Part shown: one piece after another, positions 46,531 through 56,350 of the stretch
Layout: the number at the start of each line of letters is the position of its first letter
Numbering within the stretch: the first letter of the stretch is position 1
Assembly (NCBI GenBank): GCA_004153385.1
Contig: SDAL01000001.1
Coordinates: 310,001 to 374,000, forward strand
DNA length: 64,000 nucleotides
Direction of reading: 5' to 3'
Source: Paracoccaceae bacterium
Lineage (GTDB): Bacteria; Pseudomonadota; Alphaproteobacteria; Rhodobacterales; Rhodobacteraceae
Notes under the pieces: generated by a model
The model's database searches: none
Told to the model about the DNA's origin: nothing
Seen by the model: the letters and a program-made list of their open reading frames with translations, nothing else
Position numbers and translations under genes: made by a program

Positions 46531-48667
46531 AGGTCAGGCTCGCCTGAACGGTGCGCCCTTCGCCCAGCCAGCAATAGCTGCGCACACAAGACGAGACATA
46601 GCGTTCGTCCGTCAGGTTCTGGACTGTCAGATTGGCCCGCGCGCCGTCACCGGCCTGCCAGAACCGACCCAGATCCACCCCGATGCCCGCGTCATACAGC
46701 GTATAGGAGGGAACGGTTTGCGTGTTGGCCCCATCGGCGTAGCTTTTGCCGGTATAGCGTGCGCCCAATGACAGATCGAGCCCGTCGATCACGGCATATT
46801 TCATCCATACCGCTGCTTGTTCAGTGGGAACGGCGTAAAATGTATTGCCCTTGTTGTCGCCGGTTTTATAGGTCGCATCGGTGTTGAAATAGGACGCGAT
46901 GAGCGAAAGCCTGTCTGTGATCTCGCCGCGCGCTTCCAGCTCGAACCCTTTTGATCCGACCTCGCCGATCTGGCGGGTCACATCGGTGACCGGATCGTTT
47001 TCGGTGATGTTTGTCTTTGAAATGTCGAAATAGGCGGCCGACACGGTGAACCGTCCGTCGTTGCTGGCCCATTTGCCACCAACTTCCCATTGCTCGCCTG
47101 TGGTCGGCTTGAACGAGGCGCGTCCGTTGTCGTCCAGTGATGTCACAGGCTCGAACGAGGTCGAGTAGCTGATATAGGGCATCAGGCCGAATGCCGTCTG
47201 ATAGCTAAGCGCCGCGCGTCCGGTGAATTTCTCGTCCTTGTAACGCCCTGTCATGGTGCCGTCGCGGGTGGCTTTCGTGTCCGTCCAGTCGTAGCGCCCG
47301 CCCACCAGCACGGCCCAGTCGCCCAAACTTATACGGTTTTGAGCGAACACACCGGTTTGGGTCAGATCGGATGTGGTTGTGTTGGAGGACGCATCAAGCG
47401 TCAGCCCTGCGATATCGCTGGCGGTGGGGAAGTTCATATCCACAAGGCTGAAGACATAGGCATCAGTGGCCGAACGTGCATATGCCCCGTCCGATTTCAC
47501 CCGCAAATAATCCATACCCACCGCGATATCATGCGAAAGCGCGCCGGTTTGCGCCGTGCCCGACAGGCGGATATTGGTGCCAAGCGTCTGGGCGCTTGTC
47601 GTTTCATAGAAACGGTAAAGATAAAGATCGCTATCGGCTGTGCCGTAATTGACCGGATCCCAAAATCCGACCTGGCTGTGGGTCAGATCAACATCACTGT
47701 AGCGCAGGGTGTGATCCAGCTTCCAGCCGTTGGCGAAGCGGTGTTCCAGCGTATAGCCCAGCGACCACGTCTCGCGCTTGGCAAAATCGTAATCCGGCGC
47801 ATAGGACTGAAAGCTGTCGTCCAGCAAAACCCCGTCTTCGGTGGGCGCGGCAACCCCGTAATAGGGCATGAACCCTCGGTTGCCCGCATCAGGTTCGTTT
47901 TGATACAGCGCGGACAGCGTCACGGTCGTGCGATCGGACATGGCCCATTGCACGGACGGGGCGACAAAAAGACGGTTCTGGTCGAAATCGCCTTGCAGGT
48001 TTTTTTGCCATGCCGACCCGACCACGCGATATTTGAATTGTCCCTGCCGATCCAGATCGCCTTGGAAATCACCGTCAAGGCGAAGGTAGTCGTCCGATCC
48101 GGCGCTCAGACGTACCATATTGCCTTGGGCGTCTGTCGGGCGTTTGGAGACCATCGCCACCAGCCCGCCCGGCGTCACCTGGCCATAGGTGAGGGAGTTG
48201 GGACCTTTGACCACCTCGATACGTTCCAGATAAAAGGGATCAAGCTGCGATTTGACGCCGCGCCCGAAGGACAAGCCATCAAGGAACTGCGGCACGAAAC
48301 TGCGATCGCCAAATCCGCGCAACTGAACCGCGTCATCCATATTCGAGGTGCCACGATATTCCACGGCCACACCTGCGGAATACCGCAGCGCCTGTGATAC
48401 AGATGTGGCACCCTGATCCTCGATCTGTTCCTGACCTATCACAGAGACGCTAACAGGTGTTTTCGACAATGCCAGATCCTGCCCCAAGGCCGTGGCACTG
48501 GTGGTCGCACTGTAGCCGGTGACGGGTCCGCTGCCTGCCTCGGCGTCCGATTGCACAAGGATCGGGGCCAGTTCTACCACCTCCTGCGCGCCCGCAGGGG
48601 GAATGATCGCTGTGGTGGCCAACAGGGCCGATATGCTCAACACGCGGCACGGGGCTATATGTATCAT
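46520..48667 (-). CDS. TonB-dependent siderophore receptor
   Basis: A 715-residue outer-membrane receptor. A signal peptide (ISALLATTAIIPPAGAQ) precedes a TonB-box-like stretch (ELAPILVQ). The plug domain (about 60-170) includes SVSVIGQEQIEDQGATS, VQLRGFGDRSF and VKGPNSLTYGQVTPGGLVAM. A 22-strand barrel ends in an aromatic residue (LTYEW). The plug is of the FhuA/FoxA siderophore type. The esterase gene overlaps its 3' end and the AraC gene diverges from it, making a siderophore uptake unit whose ligand is probably a catecholate. Confidence 0.95.
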   Translation of the reverse strand: MIHIAPCRVLSISALLATTAIIPPAGAQEVVELAPILVQSDAEAGSGPVTGYSATTSATALGQDLALSKTPVSVSVIGQEQIEDQGATSVSQALRYSAGVAVEYRGTSNMDDAVQLRGFGDRSFVPQFLDGLSFGRGVKSQLDPFYLERIEVVKGPNSLTYGQVTPGGLVAMVSKRPTDAQGNMVRLSAGSDDYLRLDGDFQGDLDRQGQFKYRVVGSAWQKNLQGDFDQNRLFVAPSVQWAMSDRTTVTLSALYQNEPDAGNRGFMPYYGVAAPTEDGVLLDDSFQSYAPDYDFAKRETWSLGYTLEHRFANGWKLDHTLRYSDVDLTHSQVGFWDPVNYGTADSDLYLYRFYETTSAQTLGTNIRLSGTAQTGALSHDIAVGMDYLRVKSDGAYARSATDAYVFSLVDMNFPTASDIAGLTLDASSNTTTSDLTQTGVFAQNRISLGDWAVLVGGRYDWTDTKATRDGTMTGRYKDEKFTGRAALSYQTAFGLMPYISYSTSFEPVTSLDDNGRASFKPTTGEQWEVGGKWASNDGRFTVSAAYFDISKTNITENDPVTDVTRQIGEVGSKGFELEARGEITDRLSLIASYFNTDATYKTGDNKGNTFYAVPTEQAAVWMKYAVIDGLDLSLGARYTGKSYADGANTQTVPSYTLYDAGIGVDLGRFWQAGDGARANLTVQNLTDERYVSSCVRSYCWLGEGRTVQASLTYEW

Positions 48668-48878
48668 GAGACCAATCTATCTTTCCGGCCGCATCCATAG
48701 GCCGGCCGATGAAATTCGGTACGGATGTGCGGCATATCTTGAGTTATTTTGTCGGATTAATTATCTTGGTCCGCAGATCACGTCCACTTGATTACACCCT
48801 GTGCAGGCGACTGCTTTCTTTGCGCAGGCGACAGCGGGGGGACGACGGTGCACAGACCACGCCAGACATGGACAAAAC

Positions 48879-49697
48879 ATGAGTGTAGATATCTTTCCCG
48901 GCGAGTTCCGGATCGGCGTTCTGGATGTGGACAAGACCAGTATCGAAGATGGCTCGTGTCAGCAGCTGACCCCGAAATGCCAGCTTTTGATCCTGCTCAG
49001 CGGCAGGCATGTGTTCGACATCGGTGCGCAGCGTTTCGACCTTGATGCGCGCATCACCCCTGCGGCCTTGATGATGGCCATTCACACCCCTACGACCCTG
49101 CGCCATATCGAAAGCAACGGGCATCCCTATCGCAAACTGGCGATTGCCACGCCACTGGAGTGGGCCGTGCGGATGGGCAGCCTGCCACAGGCACTGCAAC
49201 TGGCGGGCAACGGGTTCTGGCAATGGGCGCCCGACAAAGACACCATCGCACTTGCCACCCAGATTATCGCCCCGCCGCCACAAGGGGGCAGCGCGTCCAG
49301 CGGTCTGTATCGTATGTCGCGTGGAATGGAACTGCTGCGCCGGATCGTATCAGAGGCGGCCCCGCAGGAGGGCGGTCTTGCCACAGTGGCCGAAAGAACG
49401 CGCCTGTATCTGCGAAGGCATCTGGCCCGCGACGTGGATCTTGCGGAGCTGGAACGCCATCTGGGGCTGAACCGCCGCTCGCTCCAGCGCCGCTTCAAGG
49501 CGGCTTTCGGTGTAACCATCTGTGAGTATATGCGCCAAGAGCGTCTGGCCCTTGCCTACCGCGCCCTGAGCGAGGACGGCGTGACGATTGCACAGGCGGC
49601 GTTCGCGGCACGGTATAGGTCGCCCGAAAATTTCACCACCGCGTTCAAGCGCCAGTTCAAGCTGACGCCGGGACAGCTGCGCAACCATGTGATTTGA
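48879..49697 (+). CDS. AraC-family regulator
   Basis: A protein of 272 residues from the ATG at 48879; the frame extends to 48801. The N terminus is a possible ligand-binding beta domain. The C terminus has the AraC double HTH: LAELERHLGLNRRSLQRRFKA, then TIAQAAFAARYRSPENFTTA and FKRQFKLTPGQLR. Divergent AraC genes beside siderophore receptors (PchR-type) commonly activate the receptor when the ferric siderophore is present, and the 211-bp shared region would hold the site. A long hairpin follows the gene. Confidence 0.9.
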   Translation: MSVDIFPGEFRIGVLDVDKTSIEDGSCQQLTPKCQLLILLSGRHVFDIGAQRFDLDARITPAALMMAIHTPTTLRHIESNGHPYRKLAIATPLEWAVRMGSLPQALQLAGNGFWQWAPDKDTIALATQIIAPPPQGGSASSGLYRMSRGMELLRRIVSEAAPQEGGLATVAERTRLYLRRHLARDVDLAELERHLGLNRRSLQRRFKAAFGVTICEYMRQERLALAYRALSEDGVTIAQAAFAARYRSPENFTTAFKRQFKLTPGQLRNHVI

Positions 49698-50255
49698 GCC
49701 GATCACGCCAAGGCACGCGCGGGGGCCTTATCATGGAAGGCTCCGATACGCGGGGTGCCTTGGCCCAGCGCATGCGCGTGCAAAACCGCGGCCCCTGCGC
49801 TGGGCCAAGGCCGGCGGGTCATCGGGCCGTTGCTCTTTTGTTCACGATTTCGGGAGCCGATATCTTCCGCGGACGCATGTCGTCGCCCGCGCAGTACCGC
49901 TATGTGCACAGAGCGTCGCGGCGGCGGACGTTCTTCTTTTGATCCAGAATCTGAAGGATCGTGGTGTTTAATGGGGGTCATGTGCAGATTTTGGCCGTGA
50001 TCGGGGCGGGGTCGGGATCAGGCCATCGCCGCACTGTAAAGAACAAACCATGATCTGGATGCCATGACAGCTGTCCGGAGCACAGGGATATCCACACCAC
50101 CGGACGTTAGATAAATCCTTGAATCTGTGAAAAAATAATTTAGGTCTCTGATACTCTTCTGGGCCGGCTCGGCAAGCTCGGGCCGTGTGTCATAATTCAA
50201 CGCGAAATGTGGCTGCCGCAGGTCAACAAGGCGGCAGTTTCCGGTCAGGATCACT
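49698..50255. other. Intergenic region before the large helicase gene
   Basis: About 560 bp with no convincing gene. The first part holds a 16-bp hairpin (49757-49811). An AT-rich patch around 50105-50160 is the likeliest promoter for the helicase gene; no ribosome site stronger than GGATC is seen before its ATG. Confidence 0.5.
49757..49811 (+). terminator. 16-bp perfect hairpin after the AraC gene
   Basis: Arms GCCTTGGCCCAGCGCA (49757-49772) and TGCGCTGGGCCAAGGC (49796-49811) enclose a 23-nt loop, 59 bp past the AraC stop. No U-tract. Confidence 0.5.
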
Positions 50256-53200
50256 ATGGATACGTCATTAGATTTTGTGGATGAGGACGCGGGCACCGCC
50301 CTGCAGATCGATCTGAGCACAACGGCCAAGGTCAACTTTGCCTCGTCGCAAAACGGCGTGTCGATCCTCCAGCACCTGACGCTTGTGAACACAGGCTCCG
50401 TGGCGCTGGAGGGTTTGGTGGTCCACGCCAGTTGCCAGCCCGGACTGATCCGCCCCAAAACATGGACGCTGGACCGGCTTGCGCCCGGTGATCGCCAGTC
50501 AATACGCGATCTGGAAACCCCGCTTGATACCGCGATATTGGGCATGCTCAACGAGGCGGAATGGGGTGAGGTGTCTGTGCGCATCGACTATGACGGTGCC
50601 CCGCGCCTGACCGAGACGCGCCGCATCGAGATGCTGGCCCGCGACGAATGGGGCGGGCTTGAGGATATGTCGGGGCTGATCGCCGCCTTCGTGCAGCCCA
50701 ATAACGCGACCGTGGCTGCGATCTTGAAAGACGCAAGCGGGCTGTTGGAACAGGCCGGCCTGAGCGGCGCGATCGATGGCTATCAAAGCCGCGATCCGGC
50801 GCGGGCGTGGATGCTGGCCGGTGCGATCTGGTCTGCGGCCACCGCGCTCGGACTGAGCTATGCCGTGCCGCCTGCCAGTTTCGAACACCGCGGCCAGAAA
50901 ATCCGCGATCCGGGACGGATGCGCACCGAAGGCCTGGCCACGTGTCTTGACAGCGCGCTGTTGCTTGCGGGCTGTTTCGAGGCGGCGGGCCTTAATCCGG
51001 TCGTGCTGTTTGGCGAGGGCCACGCCTGGACCGGCGTCTGGCTGACGGATCGTGATTTCGGCTCGATCACCGAGCCAGATGTCATGGCGGTGCGTAAGGC
51101 GATTGATGCGCGCGAGTTTGTGACGATGGAAACCACGCTTTTGTGCCAGCGCCCGACTGTCGGGTTCGATCAGGCTGTGGAGCAGGGGCGCGATCTGACC
51201 GCCGAGCGGGTCGAGCATACGTTTGCGGTTGCGGTGGATATCTGTCGTGCACGGTCCGCGCGGATCCGGCCGCTGGCGCAGCATGCCGCGGGCGAGGAGA
51301 TCGAAAGCCGCGATATTCCGGCCAGCCCGGCTGCCTTGCCCAAACCGCTGGATTTCGGTTTTCTTCCCGATGATCTGGTCGAAGAGGCGCCCAAGACTGC
51401 CGCGGACCGTATTTCGCGCTGGCAGCGCAAACTCCTGGATCTGTCGTTGCGCAACCGGTTGCTGAATTTCCGCGATTCCAAGCAAACCCTGCCTTTTCTG
51501 TGCCCCGATGTCGCATCGCTCGAAGATCAGCTTGCCGCGAATGGCAAATTCAGAACGCTGGCGCTGAACGATGAAAATCCGCCCGGTATGGCGGAGGCAA
51601 TCGCCCGCGACGAGGCCCAGATACTGGAGGAGGTGGCCCGCGATGCTTTTGATAAAGGCCAGATTGCGGTTCCACTGACACGGCGCGAAACCGACAAGCG
51701 GCTGCTGGAGCTGCACCGCCGCGCCAAAAGCGATATGCAGGAGGGGGGGACGAACACGCTGTTTCTGGCCGCAGGGTTCTTGCGCTGGAAGAAAACGGAA
51801 ACCGACGGGCGCAGCTACCGCGCACCGCTTTTGCTGATTCCTGTCAAAATCTCGCGCCGGTCGGCGCAGTCCGAATTCGTGATCGAGCATCACGAGGATG
51901 ATGTGCGGTTCAACTCTACCTTGCTGGAATTTCTCAAGCGTGATTTCGATCTGAGCATCCCAGAGCTTGAGGGCGATCTGCCGCGCGATGGGGTGGGCTA
52001 TGATCTGCCGCGTATCTTCGAGATCCTGCGCCGGCGTGTGCGCGATATTGCAGGTTTCGAGGTGGTCGAGGAACTGGCCCTGTCCACCTTCTCTTTCGCC
52101 AAATTCCTGATGTGGAAGGATCTGGTGGACCGCACCGATGACTTGCGTGAAAGCCCTCTGGTCAGATATCTGGTGGATAACCCTACCGAGCCGTTTTTGC
52201 CTGATGGCTCTGCCGGACTGCCACAGCCCGCCGATATCGACAGACGGGTCGCGCCGCGCGATCTGTTCACGCCTTTGCCGGCCGACAGCTCGCAGCTGTC
52301 GGCGGTTCTGGCCGCGCAAGAGGGCCATGATTTCGTTTTGATCGGCCCCCCCGGCACCGGCAAAAGCCAGACCATCGCCAATATCATCGCGCAATGCATC
52401 GCGGTGGGCAAAACGGTCCTGTTTGTCGCCGAGAAATCTGCCGCGCTGGATGTGGTCCATCGCAGGCTGAAGGCGCACGGGCTGGCCGATGCGGTGCTGG
52501 AGCTGCATTCCAACAAATCCGATCGCAAATCGGTTGTCTCGCAGCTGGGGCGCAGCTGGGATCGGGCCTGTGATACAACACAAGCCGATTGGCACCGTGT
52601 GACCGATGATCTGGGCATCACCCGACAGGAGCTGAACACATATGTGGCCGCACTCCACCGCACCGGCTCGCAAGGCTTCAGCGTGTATCAAGCCATCGGC
52701 CACAGCGCGCGCCTGCGTCCGCCATTCCGGCTGCAGTTCGACAATATCGATGCCCATGATACTGAAAGCTACGCCAATTTGCAGCGGCTTGCGCAATCGC
52801 TGGCGCGTGGTCAGGAAATCATCGCCACCTTGCCTCAGTTCCCGTTGGTCGGGGCGACGGATTGGTCTTTCGCGTGGCAAGATGCGTTTCTGACGGCGGC
52901 TGATGCACTGGCGCGGGCGACAACCGATCTGGTGACGGCGGCCACTTCGGTGGTGCAGCTGACGGGTCTTCGCGCCGACCCGGCCCAAAACCGGGAGGAT
53001 CTTGGGAAGATAGCCGCGCTGGGTCAGATCACGACAACGGGGCAGGATGTCAGCTGGGGCTTGTCGCAGGATATGGCGCGGTTGTCGCAGGAAGTGGACG
53101 ATTTTATCCAGCTTGTGGCAGACTATCACGACAGTGTCGCGGCCTGCGCGGCGCGCTACCAGATGGACCGGCTGGAGACGATGCCGCTGGATCAGCTGGA

Positions 53201-56200
53201 CGCGGACTGGCGTGTGGCGCAAACAAAACTGTGGCCGTTTTCCAGCCTTGCGCAATCGTCGGTGCGCAAGCTGTTGCAAACCTACGCGGTAGAAGGCACC
53301 GCCGATCCGGCCCGTGATATCACGGCATTAAGCAATGCCCGCCGCGCCCGCACCAAAATCGAGGCACATCGTTTGCAAGCGTGCCCCGCCTGCGACGGGG
53401 TCAAGACGGACACCGCGACGCTTTCTCAGTGGCTTGTGCAGGCGCAAGACCTCTATGGGGTCCTTCGCCCGTTGTCGCCAAGTGTGGTGGAGCGCACCCG
53501 ATGGGAGGCCGCCTGCACCAGCCTTGCCACGCGCGAGGCAGGGGAGGTTGCGCGCGCTGTGGCCGATCTGGGGGCGGCGCACTCGGAATGGAGCGATGCG
53601 GCCGCAAAATTCGCGCAGGTCGCTGCGTGCGATCTGGCACAGATCAGCCTGTCGGGGCTGGAAAAATCGCTGCGCACAATCCTTGCCAACAAAGAGCATC
53701 TTCTGGAATGGACCCGCTGGACGGAGCTGCGCACACGTGCGCGTGCCTGCGGTCTATCGCCGCTTGTAGAGGCGATAGAGGATGGCCGCCTGCAAGACGA
53801 TGCGGGTGATGCATTCGCGGCAGCCTATGCGGCATGGTGGCTGCCACTGGCCATGGATGGTGACGAGGCCTTGCGCGGGTTTTCGCATTGGGCGCATGAG
53901 GATGCGATCAAACGCTTCCGTGAACTGGTCGATCAGGCCACGCAGATGTCGTCCGCGCAGGTTTTGCAGCGCGTCCAGCACGGTCTGCCGGCACAGGATA
54001 TGGTGGCACGCCGGTCCGAGTTGGGGACATTGCGCCACCAGATGGGCCTGCAGCGGCCCAGCATGCCGATCCGCTCGCTGATCTCGGAGATGCCCGACAC
54101 TTTCACCAAACTTGCGCCCTGTGTGCTGATGTCGCCCTTGTCGGTGGCGCAATACCTGCCCGCAGGGCAGGCGGCGTTTGATGTGGTGATCTTTGATGAG
54201 GCCTCCCAAATCACCACATGGGATGCCATAGGCGCCATCGCGCGCGGGCGTCAGGCGATTATCGTGGGCGATCCCAAACAGCTGCCGCCGACCAATTTCT
54301 TTGGCCGCGTTGACGGGGGCGAGGAAGAAGTGGCTGAAAACGAACGTGATCTGGCCTCTATTCTGGACGAGGTCGCCGCTGCAGGCGTGCCCACCCGACA
54401 GCTTGACTGGCACTATCGCAGCCGCGACGAGGCGTTGATTGCCTTTTCAAACTGGCATTATTACGGCGGGCGTCTGGTCACGTTCCCGTCGCCCACGATT
54501 ACCTCGGATGCGGTCCAGTTGCATTATGTGGATGGCGTTTATGGTCGTGGGCAGGCGCGCACCAACGTGGCCGAGGCCCGTGCGATCGTGCGCATGGCTG
54601 TTGGGCGCTTGAAGGGCTGGTTGAAAGACCCCGAGGCAGACCGCCTGACTTTGGGTGTGATCACATTCAACGCCGAACAACAGGGTCTGATCCTTGATCT
54701 GCTGGACGAGGAACGCCGTCAGACCCCCGATCTGGAGTGGTTCTTCGAAGATGCCCGCGAAGAGCCGGTGATCGTAAAGAACCTTGAAAATATCCAAGGT
54801 GACGAACGCGACGTGATGCTGTTTTCGGTGACGTTCGGCCCTGATCCGGCGGGCAAATTGTCCATGGCCTTTGGTGCGCTGAACGGCGAGGGCGGCGAAA
54901 AGCGCCTGAATGTGGCGGTCACACGGGCGCGGCGCGAATTGCATGTGTTCTCGTCGGTGCGTGCCGACCAGATCGATCTGGGCCGGACGCGTGCGATGGG
55001 GGTGAAGCACCTCAAGGGCTTCCTTGATTACGCGGCCCGCGGTGCGGAGGCTTTGCCCGCGCAGGACGACGGTTCTTTGGGGCCGGTAGAGAATGTGTTC
55101 GAAGCGGCGATCAAAACCGCAATTGAGGCCAAGGGCTGGGAGCTGCGGCCACAGATCGGGGTGTCTGGGTTCCGCATCGATCTGGGTGTGGTCCATCCCG
55201 ATCATGCGGGCGTCTATCTGGCGGGGATCGAATGTGATGGTGCCAGCTATCACAGCTCTGCCACCGCGCGCGACCGTGACAAGGTGCGACAGGTCGTATT
55301 GGAAAACCTTGGCTGGACAATTTTGCGCATCTGGTCAACCGACTGGTTCCGCAACCCCAAACCGGTGATCGAGCGTATTCACGCGGCGCTGTGCGATCAT
55401 CTTGAACGTGATCGCGCAGCGCGCGCGCAGCGCGATAGTGCGGCCGATGCGAATAACATCCCGTTTGACGCGGATGCCGAGCTGGCTGCACCCAGCGGGG
55501 ATACTCCGGCCAGTGATGCGCAAGAAAAGGACGCGCATGAGAATGACGCGGTGCCTAGGGACATGCCCGCCCGCCATGCCGCGACAGGCGCGCAGGCCAT
55601 GACATCCATACCTGAGGGCGGCGTTGAGGGGGGCGATCACACACTCGCAGGCGATGTCGTGCCCTGCGCACCGCCCGCCACCCCTTACGCGCTTCATGAT
55701 GCCAGCAGGGCGCAGGCCAAGACGGCCACACCCCCTCCACCCGATCCGGCGCGGTTCTATGATCTGTCCTATATTCCGGTGCTTGAGCGATTGGTGGCGG
55801 ACGTGGCTCACGCACATGCGCCGCTGACCTTTTCGCAACTGGCCAAGCAGATCACCGCGATGCACGGGTGGACGCGTGCGGGGCGGCGCATCTGCGAGCA
55901 GATATATGACGCGCTGGCGTTGGTCGAGGTCCATCCAGAGGAAGGTGTGGACTTCATCTGGACCACAGGCAGCTACACCGACCGCTTGCCGTTTCGTGCA
56001 GGGCTGATGCGCGATGTGCGCGATATCTCGCGAACCGAGATTGCCGGTCTGATCGAGGCGCATCCGGACGCCCTGACAGTCGCGACCGATCCCGTACGGG
56101 AACTGGCGCGCCTGGCAGAGGTGGGCCGTTTGTCATCAGACGTCCGCAGCTATCTGGAGGGCTGTCTGCGATGGCAGGCCGAGACCGCACACAGCCCGCG

Positions 56201-56216
56201 TGGGCCGGAGGCGTGA
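50256..56216 (+). CDS. Giant TGase-like / DUF4011 / SF1 helicase / PD-(D/E)XK nuclease / DUF3320 protein
   Basis: A 1986-residue multidomain protein. About 1-200: beta-rich region. About 205-330: transglutaminase-like region with ATCLDSALLLAG (C230) and EGHAWTGVWL (H256). About 385: DUF4011 start (RISRWQRKLLDLSLRNRLLN). SF1 helicase: Walker A GPPGTGKS (697-704), DEAS (1314-1317), GDPKQLPP, HYRSRDEAL, IQGDERDV, VTRARRE (about 1555). Nuclease of the MTES_1575 type: GFRIDLGVV (D1642), GIECDGASYH (E1659, D1661), then LGWTILRIWSTDWF. A disordered linker (about 1725-1830) leads to a winged-helix DUF3320 at the C terminus. The combination suggests ATP-driven DNA or RNA processing and cutting. Related helicase-nuclease proteins turn up in bacterial conflict systems; an anti-phage role is inference. 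It is encoded alone. Confidence 0.93.
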   Translation: MDTSLDFVDEDAGTALQIDLSTTAKVNFASSQNGVSILQHLTLVNTGSVALEGLVVHASCQPGLIRPKTWTLDRLAPGDRQSIRDLETPLDTAILGMLNEAEWGEVSVRIDYDGAPRLTETRRIEMLARDEWGGLEDMSGLIAAFVQPNNATVAAILKDASGLLEQAGLSGAIDGYQSRDPARAWMLAGAIWSAATALGLSYAVPPASFEHRGQKIRDPGRMRTEGLATCLDSALLLAGCFEAAGLNPVVLFGEGHAWTGVWLTDRDFGSITEPDVMAVRKAIDAREFVTMETTLLCQRPTVGFDQAVEQGRDLTAERVEHTFAVAVDICRARSARIRPLAQHAAGEEIESRDIPASPAALPKPLDFGFLPDDLVEEAPKTAADRISRWQRKLLDLSLRNRLLNFRDSKQTLPFLCPDVASLEDQLAANGKFRTLALNDENPPGMAEAIARDEAQILEEVARDAFDKGQIAVPLTRRETDKRLLELHRRAKSDMQEGGTNTLFLAAGFLRWKKTETDGRSYRAPLLLIPVKISRRSAQSEFVIEHHEDDVRFNSTLLEFLKRDFDLSIPELEGDLPRDGVGYDLPRIFEILRRRVRDIAGFEVVEELALSTFSFAKFLMWKDLVDRTDDLRESPLVRYLVDNPTEPFLPDGSAGLPQPADIDRRVAPRDLFTPLPADSSQLSAVLAAQEGHDFVLIGPPGTGKSQTIANIIAQCIAVGKTVLFVAEKSAALDVVHRRLKAHGLADAVLELHSNKSDRKSVVSQLGRSWDRACDTTQADWHRVTDDLGITRQELNTYVAALHRTGSQGFSVYQAIGHSARLRPPFRLQFDNIDAHDTESYANLQRLAQSLARGQEIIATLPQFPLVGATDWSFAWQDAFLTAADALARATTDLVTAATSVVQLTGLRADPAQNREDLGKIAALGQITTTGQDVSWGLSQDMARLSQEVDDFIQLVADYHDSVAACAARYQMDRLETMPLDQLDADWRVAQTKLWPFSSLAQSSVRKLLQTYAVEGTADPARDITALSNARRARTKIEAHRLQACPACDGVKTDTATLSQWLVQAQDLYGVLRPLSPSVVERTRWEAACTSLATREAGEVARAVADLGAAHSEWSDAAAKFAQVAACDLAQISLSGLEKSLRTILANKEHLLEWTRWTELRTRARACGLSPLVEAIEDGRLQDDAGDAFAAAYAAWWLPLAMDGDEALRGFSHWAHEDAIKRFRELVDQATQMSSAQVLQRVQHGLPAQDMVARRSELGTLRHQMGLQRPSMPIRSLISEMPDTFTKLAPCVLMSPLSVAQYLPAGQAAFDVVIFDEASQITTWDAIGAIARGRQAIIVGDPKQLPPTNFFGRVDGGEEEVAENERDLASILDEVAAAGVPTRQLDWHYRSRDEALIAFSNWHYYGGRLVTFPSPTITSDAVQLHYVDGVYGRGQARTNVAEARAIVRMAVGRLKGWLKDPEADRLTLGVITFNAEQQGLILDLLDEERRQTPDLEWFFEDAREEPVIVKNLENIQGDERDVMLFSVTFGPDPAGKLSMAFGALNGEGGEKRLNVAVTRARRELHVFSSVRADQIDLGRTRAMGVKHLKGFLDYAARGAEALPAQDDGSLGPVENVFEAAIKTAIEAKGWELRPQIGVSGFRIDLGVVHPDHAGVYLAGIECDGASYHSSATARDRDKVRQVVLENLGWTILRIWSTDWFRNPKPVIERIHAALCDHLERDRAARAQRDSAADANNIPFDADAELAAPSGDTPASDAQEKDAHENDAVPRDMPARHAATGAQAMTSIPEGGVEGGDHTLAGDVVPCAPPATPYALHDASRAQAKTATPPPPDPARFYDLSYIPVLERLVADVAHAHAPLTFSQLAKQITAMHGWTRAGRRICEQIYDALALVEVHPEEGVDFIWTTGSYTDRLPFRAGLMRDVRDISRTEIAGLIEAHPDALTVATDPVRELARLAEVGRLSSDVRSYLEGCLRWQAETAHSPRGPEA

Positions 56217-56280
56217 TGATGACCTTCGGACCCAAGGCGTAAGGGGGGCGCACCCGATGCGTCTGGTGTAAACGGCCAGC

Positions 56281-56311
56281 AAAGGGGCCTGTCCCTGACC
56301 TATGCCCCTTT
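56281..56311. terminator. Hairpin between the helicase gene and the aldo/keto reductase gene
   Basis: An 8-bp stem AAAGGGGC/GCCCCTTT with a 15-nt loop lies between convergent stop codons. Only short T runs follow. Confidence 0.5.
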
Positions 56312-56350
56312 GCCGCCAGACACGTGCAGGTGAGAGGGAGGGGGCGAACC

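Noticed and set aside
50499-53279. 926-codon open frame antisense to the giant helicase gene
   Set aside because: Long antisense frames are common opposite high-GC genes. It shows no domains, and the sense strand has a complete helicase motif set.
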